DNA of 64,000 bases, taken from the NCBI RefSeq assembly GCF_017377855.1, contig NZ_JAFREP010000014.1, forward strand, positions 62,001-126,000, in the 5' to 3' direction. Made by a program: the position numbers and the translations under genes. Under the pieces are notes generated by a model. That model was not told where the DNA came from, made no database searches, and worked only from the letters and a program-made list of their open reading frames with translations. The stretch comes from Acanthopleuribacter pedis (GTDB lineage: Bacteria; Acidobacteriota; Holophagae; Acanthopleuribacterales; Acanthopleuribacteraceae). Below are positions 45,606 through 53,924 of the stretch, one piece after another. The stretch's first letter is position 1, and every line of letters begins with the position of its first letter.

Positions 45606-46412
45606 TCAGTTGCTGTCGACCCAGTTCTGCAAATCTTCGTGGAGGTTCTCGACCATGGGTACCAACTGATCGAGCTTTTGTTGGATGTTGCCGAGTTCGC
45701 CCTCGCGGCCCATCTGCTCCATTTCAAAGGCGAGGTCGTGAACCAAGGGTGCCCCGAAATTACCGACAGACCCTTTGAATGTGTGGGCGGCGCGACGGAC
45801 ATTGTCGGCATGGCCGTCTTGTACGGCTTTGGTGATGTCCCCGATTTGCTGCATACAACTGTCCAAGAAAACACCGACCATTTCCTTCAACATTTCGGTG
45901 TCGCCGTCCAAAATCTCATAGAGGTAATTGAGGTCGGCGTGGCCGAATTTGAGGGTGTCGCGGGTTTCCTCGGCGCGGCGGCCGGGATCAAGGAAGTCTT
46001 TTAGGGCGCGGGCGATGGCTTCGTAGGGGGTTCCTTTGGTGACCCGTGCCAGCTCCACTTTTAATTTATCGGGATCAATGGGTTTGGCGATAAAACCGAC
46101 CGCGCCGAGTTCGAGCGCGTTGAGGACGTTTTGTTCCGAGGCCGCCGAGGTGAGCATGACCACGGGGATCGGCGCCAGGTCACCGCGCGCTTTGAGGCGG
46201 CGCAATACGTCCATGCCGTCCATTTCCGGCATGACGATATCCAGTAAAATGGCGCCGGGTTTTGCATCGCTGGTAATCGGCCGTTTGCCCTTCAGGCCGA
46301 GCAGTGAGGCGGCTGAGTCGGCGTGAACCACTTGGATATCGTGGGGTTCGAGGATGCGTTTGACGACAACCGCCGCCAGTTTAGAATCATCGACGATGAC
46401 AACCGTAGGCAT
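45606..46412 (-). CDS. Response regulator receiver fused to Hpt domain
   Basis: A 268-aa two-domain phosphorelay protein. The receiver domain (1-125) has the acidic pair D8/D9, phospho-acceptor D58 (ILLDIVMPEMDG), T88 and K110, all at canonical spacing. The C-terminal Hpt domain (about 160-268) carries the phospho-histidine H210 in RRAAHTFKGSVGNFGA. There is no output DNA-binding domain. The ATG at 46412 follows AGGAG by 7 nt; the frame opens at 46439. A stand-alone Hpt gene lies about 150 bp upstream on the same strand, and no kinase is adjacent, so both probably serve a distant hybrid kinase. Confidence 0.88.
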   Translation of the reverse strand: MPTVVIVDDSKLAAVVVKRILEPHDIQVVHADSAASLLGLKGKRPITSDAKPGAILLDIVMPEMDGMDVLRRLKARGDLAPIPVVMLTSAASEQNVLNALELGAVGFIAKPIDPDKLKVELARVTKGTPYEAIARALKDFLDPGRRAEETRDTLKFGHADLNYLYEILDGDTEMLKEMVGVFLDSCMQQIGDITKAVQDGHADNVRRAAHTFKGSVGNFGAPLVHDLAFEMEQMGREGELGNIQQKLDQLVPMVENLHEDLQNWVDSN

Positions 46413-46559
46413 GACATGGCTCCTGGGGATCTCACCCACTCACATCGGTTGAAGGCGTGTTTTCTTTAGCGTTCGCTGGAATCCTCTTGGGCCCGAAAAT
46501 CGTTGTCGTGTATTGTTTCCCGCCGGGGGTGGGCTGGGTTGCCGCGGTCATGGCACTGG

Positions 46560-46904
46560 CTATAGGTCTTTTAGGTAGTTCTTAAAAACCGCGTCGGTTT
46601 CGGAAAAAACGGTGCGAATTTCGCGCACTTGATCTTGGAGGGTGTCGCTATCATTGCTGCTCGCTGATTTTTCAACGTTGAGCGCGGCTTCTTGCATGGC
46701 GACGGCGCCGATGTTCGCGCTCGCCCCTTTCAGCGTATGGGCGGTGGATTTAATGCCGCCGAAGTCGGTTGCTGCAGCTTTGGCAATGATGTCTTCAACG
46801 TGTAATTGTGCATCCTCCAGGTACATTTCAATCAATTCTTGTTCGAACTCTGTATCGCCGTCGGAAGTTTCTCTAATCCGTGAAAAATCAACCAATGATG
46901 CCAT
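46560..46904 (-). CDS. Stand-alone histidine phosphotransfer (Hpt) protein
   Basis: A 114-aa Hpt protein. The four-helix bundle carries the phospho-histidine H56 in STAHTLKGASANIGAVAM, the core Hpt signature. The N-terminus (EFEQELIEMYLEDAQLHVED) and the C-terminal helix (FKNYLKDL) match the usual fold. It is upstream of the receiver-Hpt gene on the same strand. It would shuttle phosphate between a hybrid kinase and a response regulator; the partners are not in the immediate neighbourhood. Confidence 0.88.
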   Translation of the reverse strand: MASLVDFSRIRETSDGDTEFEQELIEMYLEDAQLHVEDIIAKAAATDFGGIKSTAHTLKGASANIGAVAMQEAALNVEKSASSNDSDTLQDQVREIRTVFSETDAVFKNYLKDL

Positions 46905-47458
46905 GAACCATTACCCCTTGTTAATTGCCCGCTGAGACGCGCGGAAACCGTGATTTGCGAAAAAACACCGCGTGTGGGTGGGTGTCCGTCTTGGAGCCTT
47001 ATCGGAATCCCAGCTGGATTCTTGACTTTATTTACCGGCAAAAAAGCGTTCGCAAGCGCTGTAAATAAAATGGTTCTGAACGGAGCGAGGGGAAGCGTGG
47101 ATAATCTGAGATGTGTGAGTACGCTCACGCTTTTGCCTCCGTGTTGCGAAGATGGTGTCGGGTTGTGTCGTGCCCGGTGTAGGCTTTGTTTTTAAACCGC
47201 CTGTTTTGGTTCGTACCGTGCTTGTGGGTTATCTTTTGTTCCGCGGTCGGGCGAGACCGGCTTCGGTGGTTTTTCTTGGTTTTAAAGCGGGTTTTATTGG
47301 GTTTTTTCGTGTCGAGAGGCTTGGCTCTTGCGTGCGTTGTCATGTGTCGGGGCGGGGGCAAAGTAAGCTGTTCACCCACTCACGCGATATGTTAAAATTC
47401 CGGGTCCTATAAGTCCAAGGGATTGCTAGTTTTACCCCCTTCAGGAGTCACACTTTTT
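46905..47458. other. Divergent intergenic region between Hpt gene and proS
   Basis: 554 bp containing the promoters of the Hpt gene (minus) and proS (plus). A small hairpin GAATCC-CAGCT-GGATTC is at 47005-47021. A weak -10-like TAAAAT occurs at 47393-47398. I see no convincing T-box or other aminoacyl-tRNA-synthetase leader and no gene. Confidence 0.35.
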
Positions 47459-49201
47459 ATGCGCCGCTCACGGTTTTTGATCAATACCCTTAAAGAAACC
47501 CCCAAGGAAGCCGTTGTTGTTTCCCACGTTTTAATGATGCGTACCTGCATGATTAAACAACTCGCTTCAGGGATTTACACGCTGATGCCGCTTGCACTGC
47601 GTTCTGTCCGTAAAATTGAAACCATCATCCGCGAAGAACTCGACCGCGCCGAGTGTCAGGAACTGTCCATGCCGATGGTGCAACCTGCCGAGTTATGGCG
47701 TGAAAGCGGTCGCTGGCAGGCTTATGGCAAAGAACTGCTGCGTTTCAAAGACCGCAAGGAGAATGGTTACTGTCTTGGACCGACGCACGAGGAAGTGATC
47801 ACCGATATCGCGCGCCGCGAAATTCGCTCCTACAAAGATTTACCGGTTAACCTTTACCAAATCCAAAATAAGTTTCGTGATGAGATTCGCCCCCGCTTCG
47901 GTTTGATGCGCGGCCGTGAGTTTCTAATGAAGGACGCCTACAGTTTTGACGTGGATGAAGAGGCGAGTTCCGTCTCCTACCAAGCGATGTACGACGCGTA
48001 CAAGCGCATCTTTACCCGCTGCGGTTTGAACTTTAAACCGGTAGAAGCCGACTCGGGCGCCATCGGCGGCAGCTACACGCACGAATTTCACGTGCTGGCC
48101 GGTTCCGGCGAAGATGAAATCCTCAGTTGCAACAACTGTGATTACGCGGCCAACGTGGAGCGCGCCGAATTGGCCGCGATGCCGCCCGCGGGTGTTCCCG
48201 CCGACGCCGCCGATCCGGTCGAGGTGCATACACCCGCCAAAAAGACCATTGAAGATGTGGCCGCCTTTTTGGAGGTGGCCCCCGAGACCTGCGTTAAAAC
48301 CCTGGTTTTCCGGGCCGGTGATGACATTGTGGGTGCTTCCTTGATGGGGCATCGCGAACTCAACGAAGCCGTGTTGCGTGGTCGCCTGGACGTGGCCGAG
48401 CTCGAATTGGTGACCGATACCGCCACGTTTGAAAAACACGGTTTGTGCCCCGGTTTCATGGGGCCGATCAATTGGCCTAAGGACGTGCCGCTGTACGTGG
48501 ATGAAGAGGTGATGGGTCGTGAGACGGTGGTCACCGCCGGCAACAAACGCGATTACCACCTGACCGGCGTGGTGCCCGCGCGGGACATCAAACCCACGGA
48601 AGTGTTGACACTGCGTTCGGCGCGGGCCGGTGACGGCTGTCCCCGTTGCGGTGAAGGTGTTTACGCGTCCTATCGCGGCATTGAAGTAGGCCAGGTCTTT
48701 AAGCTGGGTACCAGGTATTCCCAGGCGATGAACGCCACCTACTTGGATGCCGACGGTAAGGAACAGGTCATGGTGATGGGTTGTTACGGCATTGGGGTCA
48801 CGCGGACCATGGCCGCCGCCATCGAGCAAAACCACGACAAAGACGGCATTATTTGGCCGGTTCAAATTGCGCCTTTTCACGTCGCCCTATTGAATTTGGA
48901 CGTAAAAGACGATGAGGTTAACGAAGCTTGTGAAGCCGTCTTTAAAGGGCTGCGGGCGGCGGGTGCGGAAGTCTTAATTGATGACTCCCCGTTGCGGCCC
49001 GGACCCAAGTTTAAAGATGCCGACCTGATTGGTTTGCCGATTCAGGTTAAAGTAGGTTCAAGATCCTTAAAGCAGGGTAATATTGAGGTGAAAGTTCGCA
49101 AGACGGGCGAGCGTCGTACCGTGCCGCTGGCCGGCGCCGTGGACGAAGTACTCGGCCTGTTGCGTGAACAAGGTTGGAACGCCTCGCCCGGACAGGTGTG
49201 A
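47459..49201 (+). CDS. proS: Prolyl-tRNA synthetase (bacterial type)
   Basis: A 580-aa class II synthetase charging tRNA-Pro. The N-terminal half has class II motifs 1 and 2 (MPMVQPAELWRESGRW; FRDEIRPRFGLMRGREFLMK) and CLGPTHEEVITD. An editing insertion domain of about 180 residues is present (ETCVKTLVFRAGDDIVGASL). Motif 3 is CYGIGVTRTMAAAIEQ, and a C-terminal anticodon-binding domain follows. The length with the insertion marks the bacterial form. The ATG at 47459 follows AGGAG by 11 nt. A small Nudix-like gene begins directly after its stop. Confidence 0.95.
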   Translation: MRRSRFLINTLKETPKEAVVVSHVLMMRTCMIKQLASGIYTLMPLALRSVRKIETIIREELDRAECQELSMPMVQPAELWRESGRWQAYGKELLRFKDRKENGYCLGPTHEEVITDIARREIRSYKDLPVNLYQIQNKFRDEIRPRFGLMRGREFLMKDAYSFDVDEEASSVSYQAMYDAYKRIFTRCGLNFKPVEADSGAIGGSYTHEFHVLAGSGEDEILSCNNCDYAANVERAELAAMPPAGVPADAADPVEVHTPAKKTIEDVAAFLEVAPETCVKTLVFRAGDDIVGASLMGHRELNEAVLRGRLDVAELELVTDTATFEKHGLCPGFMGPINWPKDVPLYVDEEVMGRETVVTAGNKRDYHLTGVVPARDIKPTEVLTLRSARAGDGCPRCGEGVYASYRGIEVGQVFKLGTRYSQAMNATYLDADGKEQVMVMGCYGIGVTRTMAAAIEQNHDKDGIIWPVQIAPFHVALLNLDVKDDEVNEACEAVFKGLRAAGAEVLIDDSPLRPGPKFKDADLIGLPIQVKVGSRSLKQGNIEVKVRKTGERRTVPLAGAVDEVLGLLREQGWNASPGQV

Positions 49202-49202
49202 A

Positions 49203-49652
49203 TTGCCGAAGAAGCGACTACATCGGGTAAGTATTTATCTGCTGGACCCTGATCGGCGGCGCGTGTTGCTGTGCCGTAGCGAGCAGGGTCCGTTTGCCTC
49301 GAAATACGTGGCCTTGAGCGCGGGTTTAAACGACGTTGAAACCCCGCTCGAGACCTTGCGTACCTTGGTAACGCGGGTGACCCGGTTGGACTTTGACTTC
49401 CTCGGCCACGCCACCTCGATGCCGACGGTCCTGGATGAGCAGAGCGTCAAATTTTTCCCGCCGCTCCATTTGCAAGTGACCGCCATTGATCAAAATACCG
49501 ACATTGTCGAATACGTCTATGTCGGTCAAGCCAAAACGGCGCCAACGTTTCGCGAGGGTTCGCCCTTGAACTGGTTCACCCCGGCCACCCTGCGCAATGC
49601 GCCGACCCACGTAAAAGCGGTGGTTCATCACATTCTTTCGCTGATGGGGTAA
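49203..49652 (+). CDS. Nudix-fold-like protein lacking a clear Nudix box
   Basis: A 149-aa protein that starts one base after the proS stop, most likely at TTG 49203; the frame opens inside proS at 49164, but that part overlaps coding sequence. The pattern HRVSIYLLDPDRRRVLLCRS, then YVALSAGLNDVETPLETLRT, and the aromatic, proline-rich C-terminus resemble Nudix hydrolases such as IPP-isomerase-like members. However, the catalytic box (G-x5-E-x7-R-E-x-x-E-E) is degenerate: the two paired glutamates are missing. It is probably coupled to proS; it might bind rather than hydrolyse a nucleotide. Confidence 0.55.
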   Translation: MPKKRLHRVSIYLLDPDRRRVLLCRSEQGPFASKYVALSAGLNDVETPLETLRTLVTRVTRLDFDFLGHATSMPTVLDEQSVKFFPPLHLQVTAIDQNTDIVEYVYVGQAKTAPTFREGSPLNWFTPATLRNAPTHVKAVVHHILSLMG

Positions 49653-49938
49653 GTCGGCGACACGAACCCTTGGGGACCCCGTGTTATAGTTGCTCGCGCG
49701 CCGGATGTGAGTGTGGCTGACGGGAAAAGCGAGCGTGGGTTTTTTGCCCGAATCGCCGCGATTCAATGATTGGGTTGACCCCAAGCGACCCGCTTTGCGC
49801 CTACTCCTCTATTGCCCTGCCTTATCGTTCTGATGATGGGGTGGTGCGTGTGTTGTGAACGATGGGCCGTCGCGGTTAACGGCGTTTCATCGCGTGAACG
49901 GACCGGCACCCCGAAAAGCCGGGACTAAGTGAGGTACC

Positions 49939-50475
49939 ATGGAAACCATCAAAGCTACGACCATCATCGCCGTGCGCAAAAACGGCCAGGTCGCCATTGC
50001 CGGGGACGGACAAGTTACCCTCGGCCATGTTGTTATGAAACACAGCGCCAAAAAGGTTCGTCGCCTTTACAACGACGCGATTCTCGCCGGGTTCGCCGGA
50101 TCGGCCGCCGATGCCTTTACCCTTTTTTCGCGGTTTGAAGCCAAGCTGGAAACCTACAAAGGCCAACTCTTGCGTGCCGTGGTTGAACTTTCCAAAGACT
50201 GGCGTTCCGACAAAGTGTTGCGCAATTTAGAGGCGATGTTGATCGTGGCCGACGCCGACCATTTGTTTGTGGTAAGCGGCAACGGCGATCTCATTGAGCC
50301 GGATGAAGGCATTGTTGCCATTGGGTCGGGCGGTCATTACGCCTACGCCGCGGCCAAGGCCCTGGCCCGTCACACGGAATTGCCCGCGCGTGAACTCGCC
50401 GAGGAGGCCATGCGTGTTGCCGGGGACATTTGCATTTACACCAACCAAGAAATCTCGGTGGAGGCTATTGGCTAA
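49939..50475 (+). CDS. hslV: ATP-dependent protease proteolytic subunit HslV
   Basis: A 178-aa HslV, the N-terminal-threonine peptidase that stacks with HslU. After a short leader (METIKA) comes the mature start TTIIAVRKNGQVAIAGDGQV, with catalytic Thr7 or Thr8 (by homology the first Thr), followed by LGHVVMKHSAKKVRRLY. GSGGHYAYAAAKAL and CIYTNQEISVEAI are typical C-terminal blocks. The stop overlaps the hslU start (TAATG), so the subunits are translationally coupled. The 286 bp upstream carry no gene; TATAGT at about 49684 may be a -10 element. Confidence 0.95.
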   Translation: METIKATTIIAVRKNGQVAIAGDGQVTLGHVVMKHSAKKVRRLYNDAILAGFAGSAADAFTLFSRFEAKLETYKGQLLRAVVELSKDWRSDKVLRNLEAMLIVADADHLFVVSGNGDLIEPDEGIVAIGSGGHYAYAAAKALARHTELPARELAEEAMRVAGDICIYTNQEISVEAIG

Positions 50476-51860
50476 TGGAACAAGAAATTTTTGATTTTAC
50501 CCGATCACTGCCCAATCTGACGCCCCGCGAAATTGTCGCGGAACTGGATCGCTACATTATCGGTCAAGAAAAAGCCAAACGCGCTTGCGCCATTGCCTTG
50601 CGCAACCGCCGCCGCCGCCAGCAGGTACCGCCCGAGCTGATCGATGAAATCCTGCCAAAGAACATTTTGATGATCGGTTCGACCGGGGTTGGTAAAACCG
50701 AAATCGCGCGTCGCCTCGCCAAATTGGCGCATTCTCCGTTTGTAAAGGTGGAAGCCAGTAAGTTTACCGAGGTCGGTTACGTGGGTCGCGACGTGGAGTC
50801 CATGATCCGCGACCTGGTGGAAATTGCGATTAACATGGTGAAGGAAGAACAAGCCGTGATGGTGCGTGAAAAGGCCAGGGAACGCGCGGTGAACCGTGTT
50901 TTGGACCTGTACCATCCACCGCTTCGACCGGCCGCCAACCTCAGCGACGAGGATCGCGACCGGATCCTGGCCAGGCACGATGCCCACCGCACCAATTTAC
51001 GTGACAAATTGATCGCGGGCGAGCTGGACGAGGAAAAGGTTAAGTTGGAAGTCAACGACGCCCAGACGCCTTTCATGACCGTGTTCAACGGTTCCGGCAC
51101 GGAAGAGATCGGCTTTAACATTAAGGACATGTTGCCCAACCTGCTTGGTGGCGGTAAAACCAAAGAAAAAGATTTCCCCATCAAGGAAGCCCTGCAGCGC
51201 GTGCAGCAGGAAGAAGAACAGAAGCTGATCGACATGGACTCCGTGACCAAGGTGGCCTTGGAGCGGGTCGAGAATTCGGGCATTGTGTTCCTTGATGAAA
51301 TCGACAAAATCGCCGCGGGTGGGCGCCAGGCCGGCGGCCCCGATGTCAGCCGTCAAGGGGTTCAGCGCGACCTGTTGCCCATCATCGAAGGCTGTACCGT
51401 CAATACCAAATACGGCATGGTCAAAACCGACCACATTTTGTTCATCGCCGCCGGTGCCTTCCACGTGGCCAAGGTTTCCGACCTGTTGCCGGAACTGCAG
51501 GGTCGTTTGCCGATTCAGGTTGATTTGGAATCGCTCACCGAGGATGATTTCTTCCGCATCTTGGTGGAGCCCAAAAACTCCTTGATCAAACAGAACACGG
51601 CCCTGATGAAAACCGAGGATGTGACCCTGGAGTTCACGGAAGAGGCCAACCGCGAGATTTCTCGGATTGCCTTCGCTGCCAACGAAACCCAGGAAAACAT
51701 CGGCGCCCGCCGCCTGCATGCCGTCATGGAGAAAGTGCTGGAAGATTTGTTTTTCGATGCGTCCGAGATGGGTGGCCACACGGTGGTGATTGACCTGACC
51801 TATGTGCAGGAGCACTACGGTGATCAATCGACCAGCGACATGAAAAAGTACATTCTGTAA
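50475..51860 (+). CDS. hslU: ATP-dependent protease ATPase subunit HslU
   Basis: A 461-aa AAA+ unfoldase. It starts with LTPREIVAELDRYIIGQEKA, has Walker A IGSTGVGKTE (about 67-76), a pore loop in KFTEVGYVGRDVES, the charged intermediate I-domain (about 110-240), Walker B GIVFLDEIDKIA, and sensor regions towards the end. The C-terminal tail KKYIL is the segment that docks into HslV. The start at ATG 50475 shares its A with the hslV stop. A strong terminator follows 25 bp after the stop. Confidence 0.96.
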   Translation: MEQEIFDFTRSLPNLTPREIVAELDRYIIGQEKAKRACAIALRNRRRRQQVPPELIDEILPKNILMIGSTGVGKTEIARRLAKLAHSPFVKVEASKFTEVGYVGRDVESMIRDLVEIAINMVKEEQAVMVREKARERAVNRVLDLYHPPLRPAANLSDEDRDRILARHDAHRTNLRDKLIAGELDEEKVKLEVNDAQTPFMTVFNGSGTEEIGFNIKDMLPNLLGGGKTKEKDFPIKEALQRVQQEEEQKLIDMDSVTKVALERVENSGIVFLDEIDKIAAGGRQAGGPDVSRQGVQRDLLPIIEGCTVNTKYGMVKTDHILFIAAGAFHVAKVSDLLPELQGRLPIQVDLESLTEDDFFRILVEPKNSLIKQNTALMKTEDVTLEFTEEANREISRIAFAANETQENIGARRLHAVMEKVLEDLFFDASEMGGHTVVIDLTYVQEHYGDQSTSDMKKYIL

Positions 51861-51880
51861 CACGGCATAAAGCTGTGATA

Positions 51881-51914
51881 AAAAAGGAGATCCATGTGCG
51901 GATCTCCTTTTTTT
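51881..51914 (+). terminator. Intrinsic terminator of hslVU
   Basis: GGAGATCC (51886-51893) and GGATCTCC (51900-51907) form an 8-bp stem with a 6-nt loop, preceded by A5 and followed by T7. It is a textbook rho-independent terminator. Confidence 0.93.
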
Positions 51915-52078
51915 GTTCCCGTTTTCAGATGGTTGGCGATCAGCGGATTCCCTCAAGCAAACCTGGCTGGAACGGTGTAGACTGTGAAAAACAAGCTTGG
52001 CCGGTGGTGGGAACGATTCCCGCGGGGGACGCGCATCAAGCGTGTGGGCCGGTTGGTATAAAGGAAAGGGAGGACGCG

Positions 52079-52957
52079 GTGAAATTCAGTTCAGTGATGG
52101 GGAATCGCCAAAAATTAGACGGTGGTGCGATGTTCGGCAATGCGCCCAAGGCCTTGTGGTCGCGCTGGGTGGAAACCGATGAATTGAACCGCATTGATCT
52201 GGCCTGCCGCGCTTTGTTGGTGGAAACCGAAAACCACAAAATCCTGCTGGAAACCGGGATCGGTGCGTACATGGCGCCCAAGTTTAAGGACCGCTTTGGG
52301 ATTCAAGAAGACCACCACGTGTTGTTGGATTCTCTAAAAGAATTGGGGGTCGGCCACGAGGACATTACGGTGGTGATCCTCTCGCATCTCCATTTTGATC
52401 ACGCCGGCGGATTGCTTACTTCTTTTGAAGAGGGGCGTGCGCCCGAGCTGTTGTTTCCGAATGCCGCGTATTACGTCGGTGAGGGTTCATGGGATCGCGC
52501 CTGTTCGCCCCATCCCCGCGACCGCGCCTCGTTTATCCCCGAGCTGCCAGGTTTACTTGTCGAAAGCGGGCGTCTCAACAAGGTACAGGCGACGGACGTG
52601 CTTCGTTTCGACGGCCTTGCGGTTCATTTTTACGAGAGTGAAGGTCACACGCCGGGGATGTTGCTGGCCGACCTGCGCTGGGGCGGCAACCAACGCTTGG
52701 TTTTTGGGGCCGATCTCATTCCGGGACGTCCGTGGGTCCATCTCCCGATTACCATGGGGTACGACCGATTCCCGGAGCGCCTGATCGACGAGAAGCGGGT
52801 GCTGCTGGAAGCGTTGCACCGGGAAAACGCGTGGCTGTATTACACCCACGACGCGGGCGCCGCGGTTTCCAAGGTTGCCTTCGACCCCGCCAAAAAGAAA
52901 TTCTCGGCCGATGATGCACGGGAAACCCTGGTGCACGCGGAATTAGGATCGGTCTAA
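52079..52957 (+). CDS. Metallo-beta-lactamase-fold hydrolase
   Basis: A 292-aa MBL-fold enzyme with a complete two-metal site: H103-x-H105-x-D107-H108 in SHLHFDHAGG, H190 in SEGHTPGMLL, D212 in FGADLIPG and H257 in YYTHDAG. This resembles the lactonase/sulfatase-like hydrolase branch rather than glyoxalase II. A GTG start at 52079 is chosen because GGGAGG lies 5 nt upstream; the longer frame runs back into the hslU terminator. There is no signal peptide, so it is cytoplasmic. The substrate is unknown. A 59-bp tandem array begins at its stop codon. Confidence 0.85.
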   Translation: MKFSSVMGNRQKLDGGAMFGNAPKALWSRWVETDELNRIDLACRALLVETENHKILLETGIGAYMAPKFKDRFGIQEDHHVLLDSLKELGVGHEDITVVILSHLHFDHAGGLLTSFEEGRAPELLFPNAAYYVGEGSWDRACSPHPRDRASFIPELPGLLVESGRLNKVQATDVLRFDGLAVHFYESEGHTPGMLLADLRWGGNQRLVFGADLIPGRPWVHLPITMGYDRFPERLIDEKRVLLEALHRENAWLYYTHDAGAAVSKVAFDPAKKKFSADDARETLVHAELGSV

Positions 52958-53425
52958 AACGGGGCTCGACACGACAAACCCCAACGCGGGCCGGCACCCG
53001 AAAAAACCCAGGTATGGATGGGCGTTGACCCGGCGAACCCCAACGCGGGCCGGCACCCGAAAAAACCCAGGTATGGATGGGCGTTGACCCGGCGAACCCC
53101 AACATGGGTCGGCACCCGAAAAAACCCAGGTATGGATGGGCGTCGACCCGGCGAACCCCAACGCGGGCCGGCACCCGAAAACACCCGGGTATGGATGGGT
53201 GTTGACCCGGCGAACCCCAACATGGGTCGGCACCCGAAAAAACCCAGGTATGGATGGGCGTCGACCCGGCGAACCCCAACATGGGTCGGCACCCGAAAAA
53301 ACCCAGGTATGGATGGGCGTCGACCCGGCGAACCCCAACGCGGGCCGGCACCCGAAAACACCCGGGTATGGATGGGCGTCGACCTGGCGAACCCCAACAT
53401 GGGTTCGCACACCGCCATCCGTGGA
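52952..53425. repeat. 59-bp tandem repeat array (about eight units)
   Basis: Units begin at 53011, 53070, 53129, 53188, 53247, 53306 and 53365, exactly 59 bp apart, with a degenerate unit from 52952. A unit starts GGTATGGATGGGCGT, then CGACCCGGCGAACCCCAAC, then (ATGGGT or GCGGGC)CGGCACCCGAAAA. Two sub-variants alternate irregularly. There are no unique spacers, so this is not CRISPR. The minus strand is free of stops in all three frames, giving 150-295-codon frames with a 59-residue period; no protein family is recognised and no Shine-Dalgarno is apparent. The unit is related to the 62-bp unit at 59945-60370. Confidence 0.95.
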
Positions 53426-53612
53426 CCACAACTAATTTGATCGTGAGCCGGAGGCGAGCCACCGCCGGTTGCGCTGAAGGCGCGTAGGCGCCTTCGGCGC
53501 CGGTGATTTCAGCCCAGATCAAATGGTTGTGCAACAACCGTTTGCTCTGGGTCCCCGGGGGTTCCCGTGGTGCAGACGCTGAAGGCGTCGGCCTCCCAAC
53601 CATCAACCGCAA
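53385..53612. repeat. Conserved tail of array 1 with 18-bp hairpin
   Basis: The sequence after the array matches 60336-60560: GTGGACCACAACT, GGCGAGCCACCGCCGG, GCGCTGAAGGCGC, GATTTCAGCCCAG and CCGGGGGTTCCCGT occur in the same order. Inside, CCCAGATCAAATGGTTGT (53513-53530) pairs with ACAACCGTTTGCTCTGGG (53534-53551) around GCA. One pair is mismatched and one is T-G. Confidence 0.9.
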
Positions 53613-53621
53613 CGCCCGGTT

Positions 53622-53750
53622 GATGATCCCGATCAAAAACGGACCGGAATGATCCCGATCAAAAACGGACCGGAATGATCCCCATCAAAAACGAACCGGA
53701 ATGATCCCAACCAAAAACGGACCGGAATGAGCCCCACCAAAACCGAATCG
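53622..53750. repeat. 26-bp degenerate tandem repeat
   Basis: GATCAAAAACGGACCGGAAT(GATCCC) recurs four to five times with increasing divergence towards the 3' side. Units start about 53631, 53657, 53683 and 53709. It lies between the array tail and the outer-membrane protein gene. No function is apparent. Confidence 0.8.
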
Positions 53751-53868
53751 GGCTGGTCGCCGCGAATTCGAACCGCGTCCCACCTGTGCCCCGAAAACCG
53801 AGGCGTGCCGAATCTGCACAGGGCGCAAGATCTGTGAACAGGCCAATGGGTTGCACACGCCCAAACAG

Positions 53869-53902
53869 AAAAAGCACAGCGCTTCCAGCGCTGTGCTTTT
53901 CG
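53869..53902. terminator. Intrinsic terminator, usable on both strands
   Basis: AAAAGCACAGCGC and GCGCTGTGCTTTT form a perfect 13-bp stem around TTCCA (53870-53900). It lies just beyond the stop codon of the minus-strand outer-membrane protein gene. Confidence 0.9.
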
Positions 53903-53924
53903 GGTAGAGGGGTTTGGGCCGGTC

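Noticed and set aside
52960..53420. Regular array as a possible CRISPR locus
   Set aside because: The 59-bp units are contiguous and similar over their full length; there are no unique spacers and no cas genes in the window.
52749..53636. Minus-strand frames of 150-295 codons across array 1 (and similar ones at 59746-60415)
   Set aside because: They arise from a stop-free repeat read in several frames at once, lack ribosome-binding sites, and the longest runs into the opposite-strand hydrolase gene and the hairpin tail.
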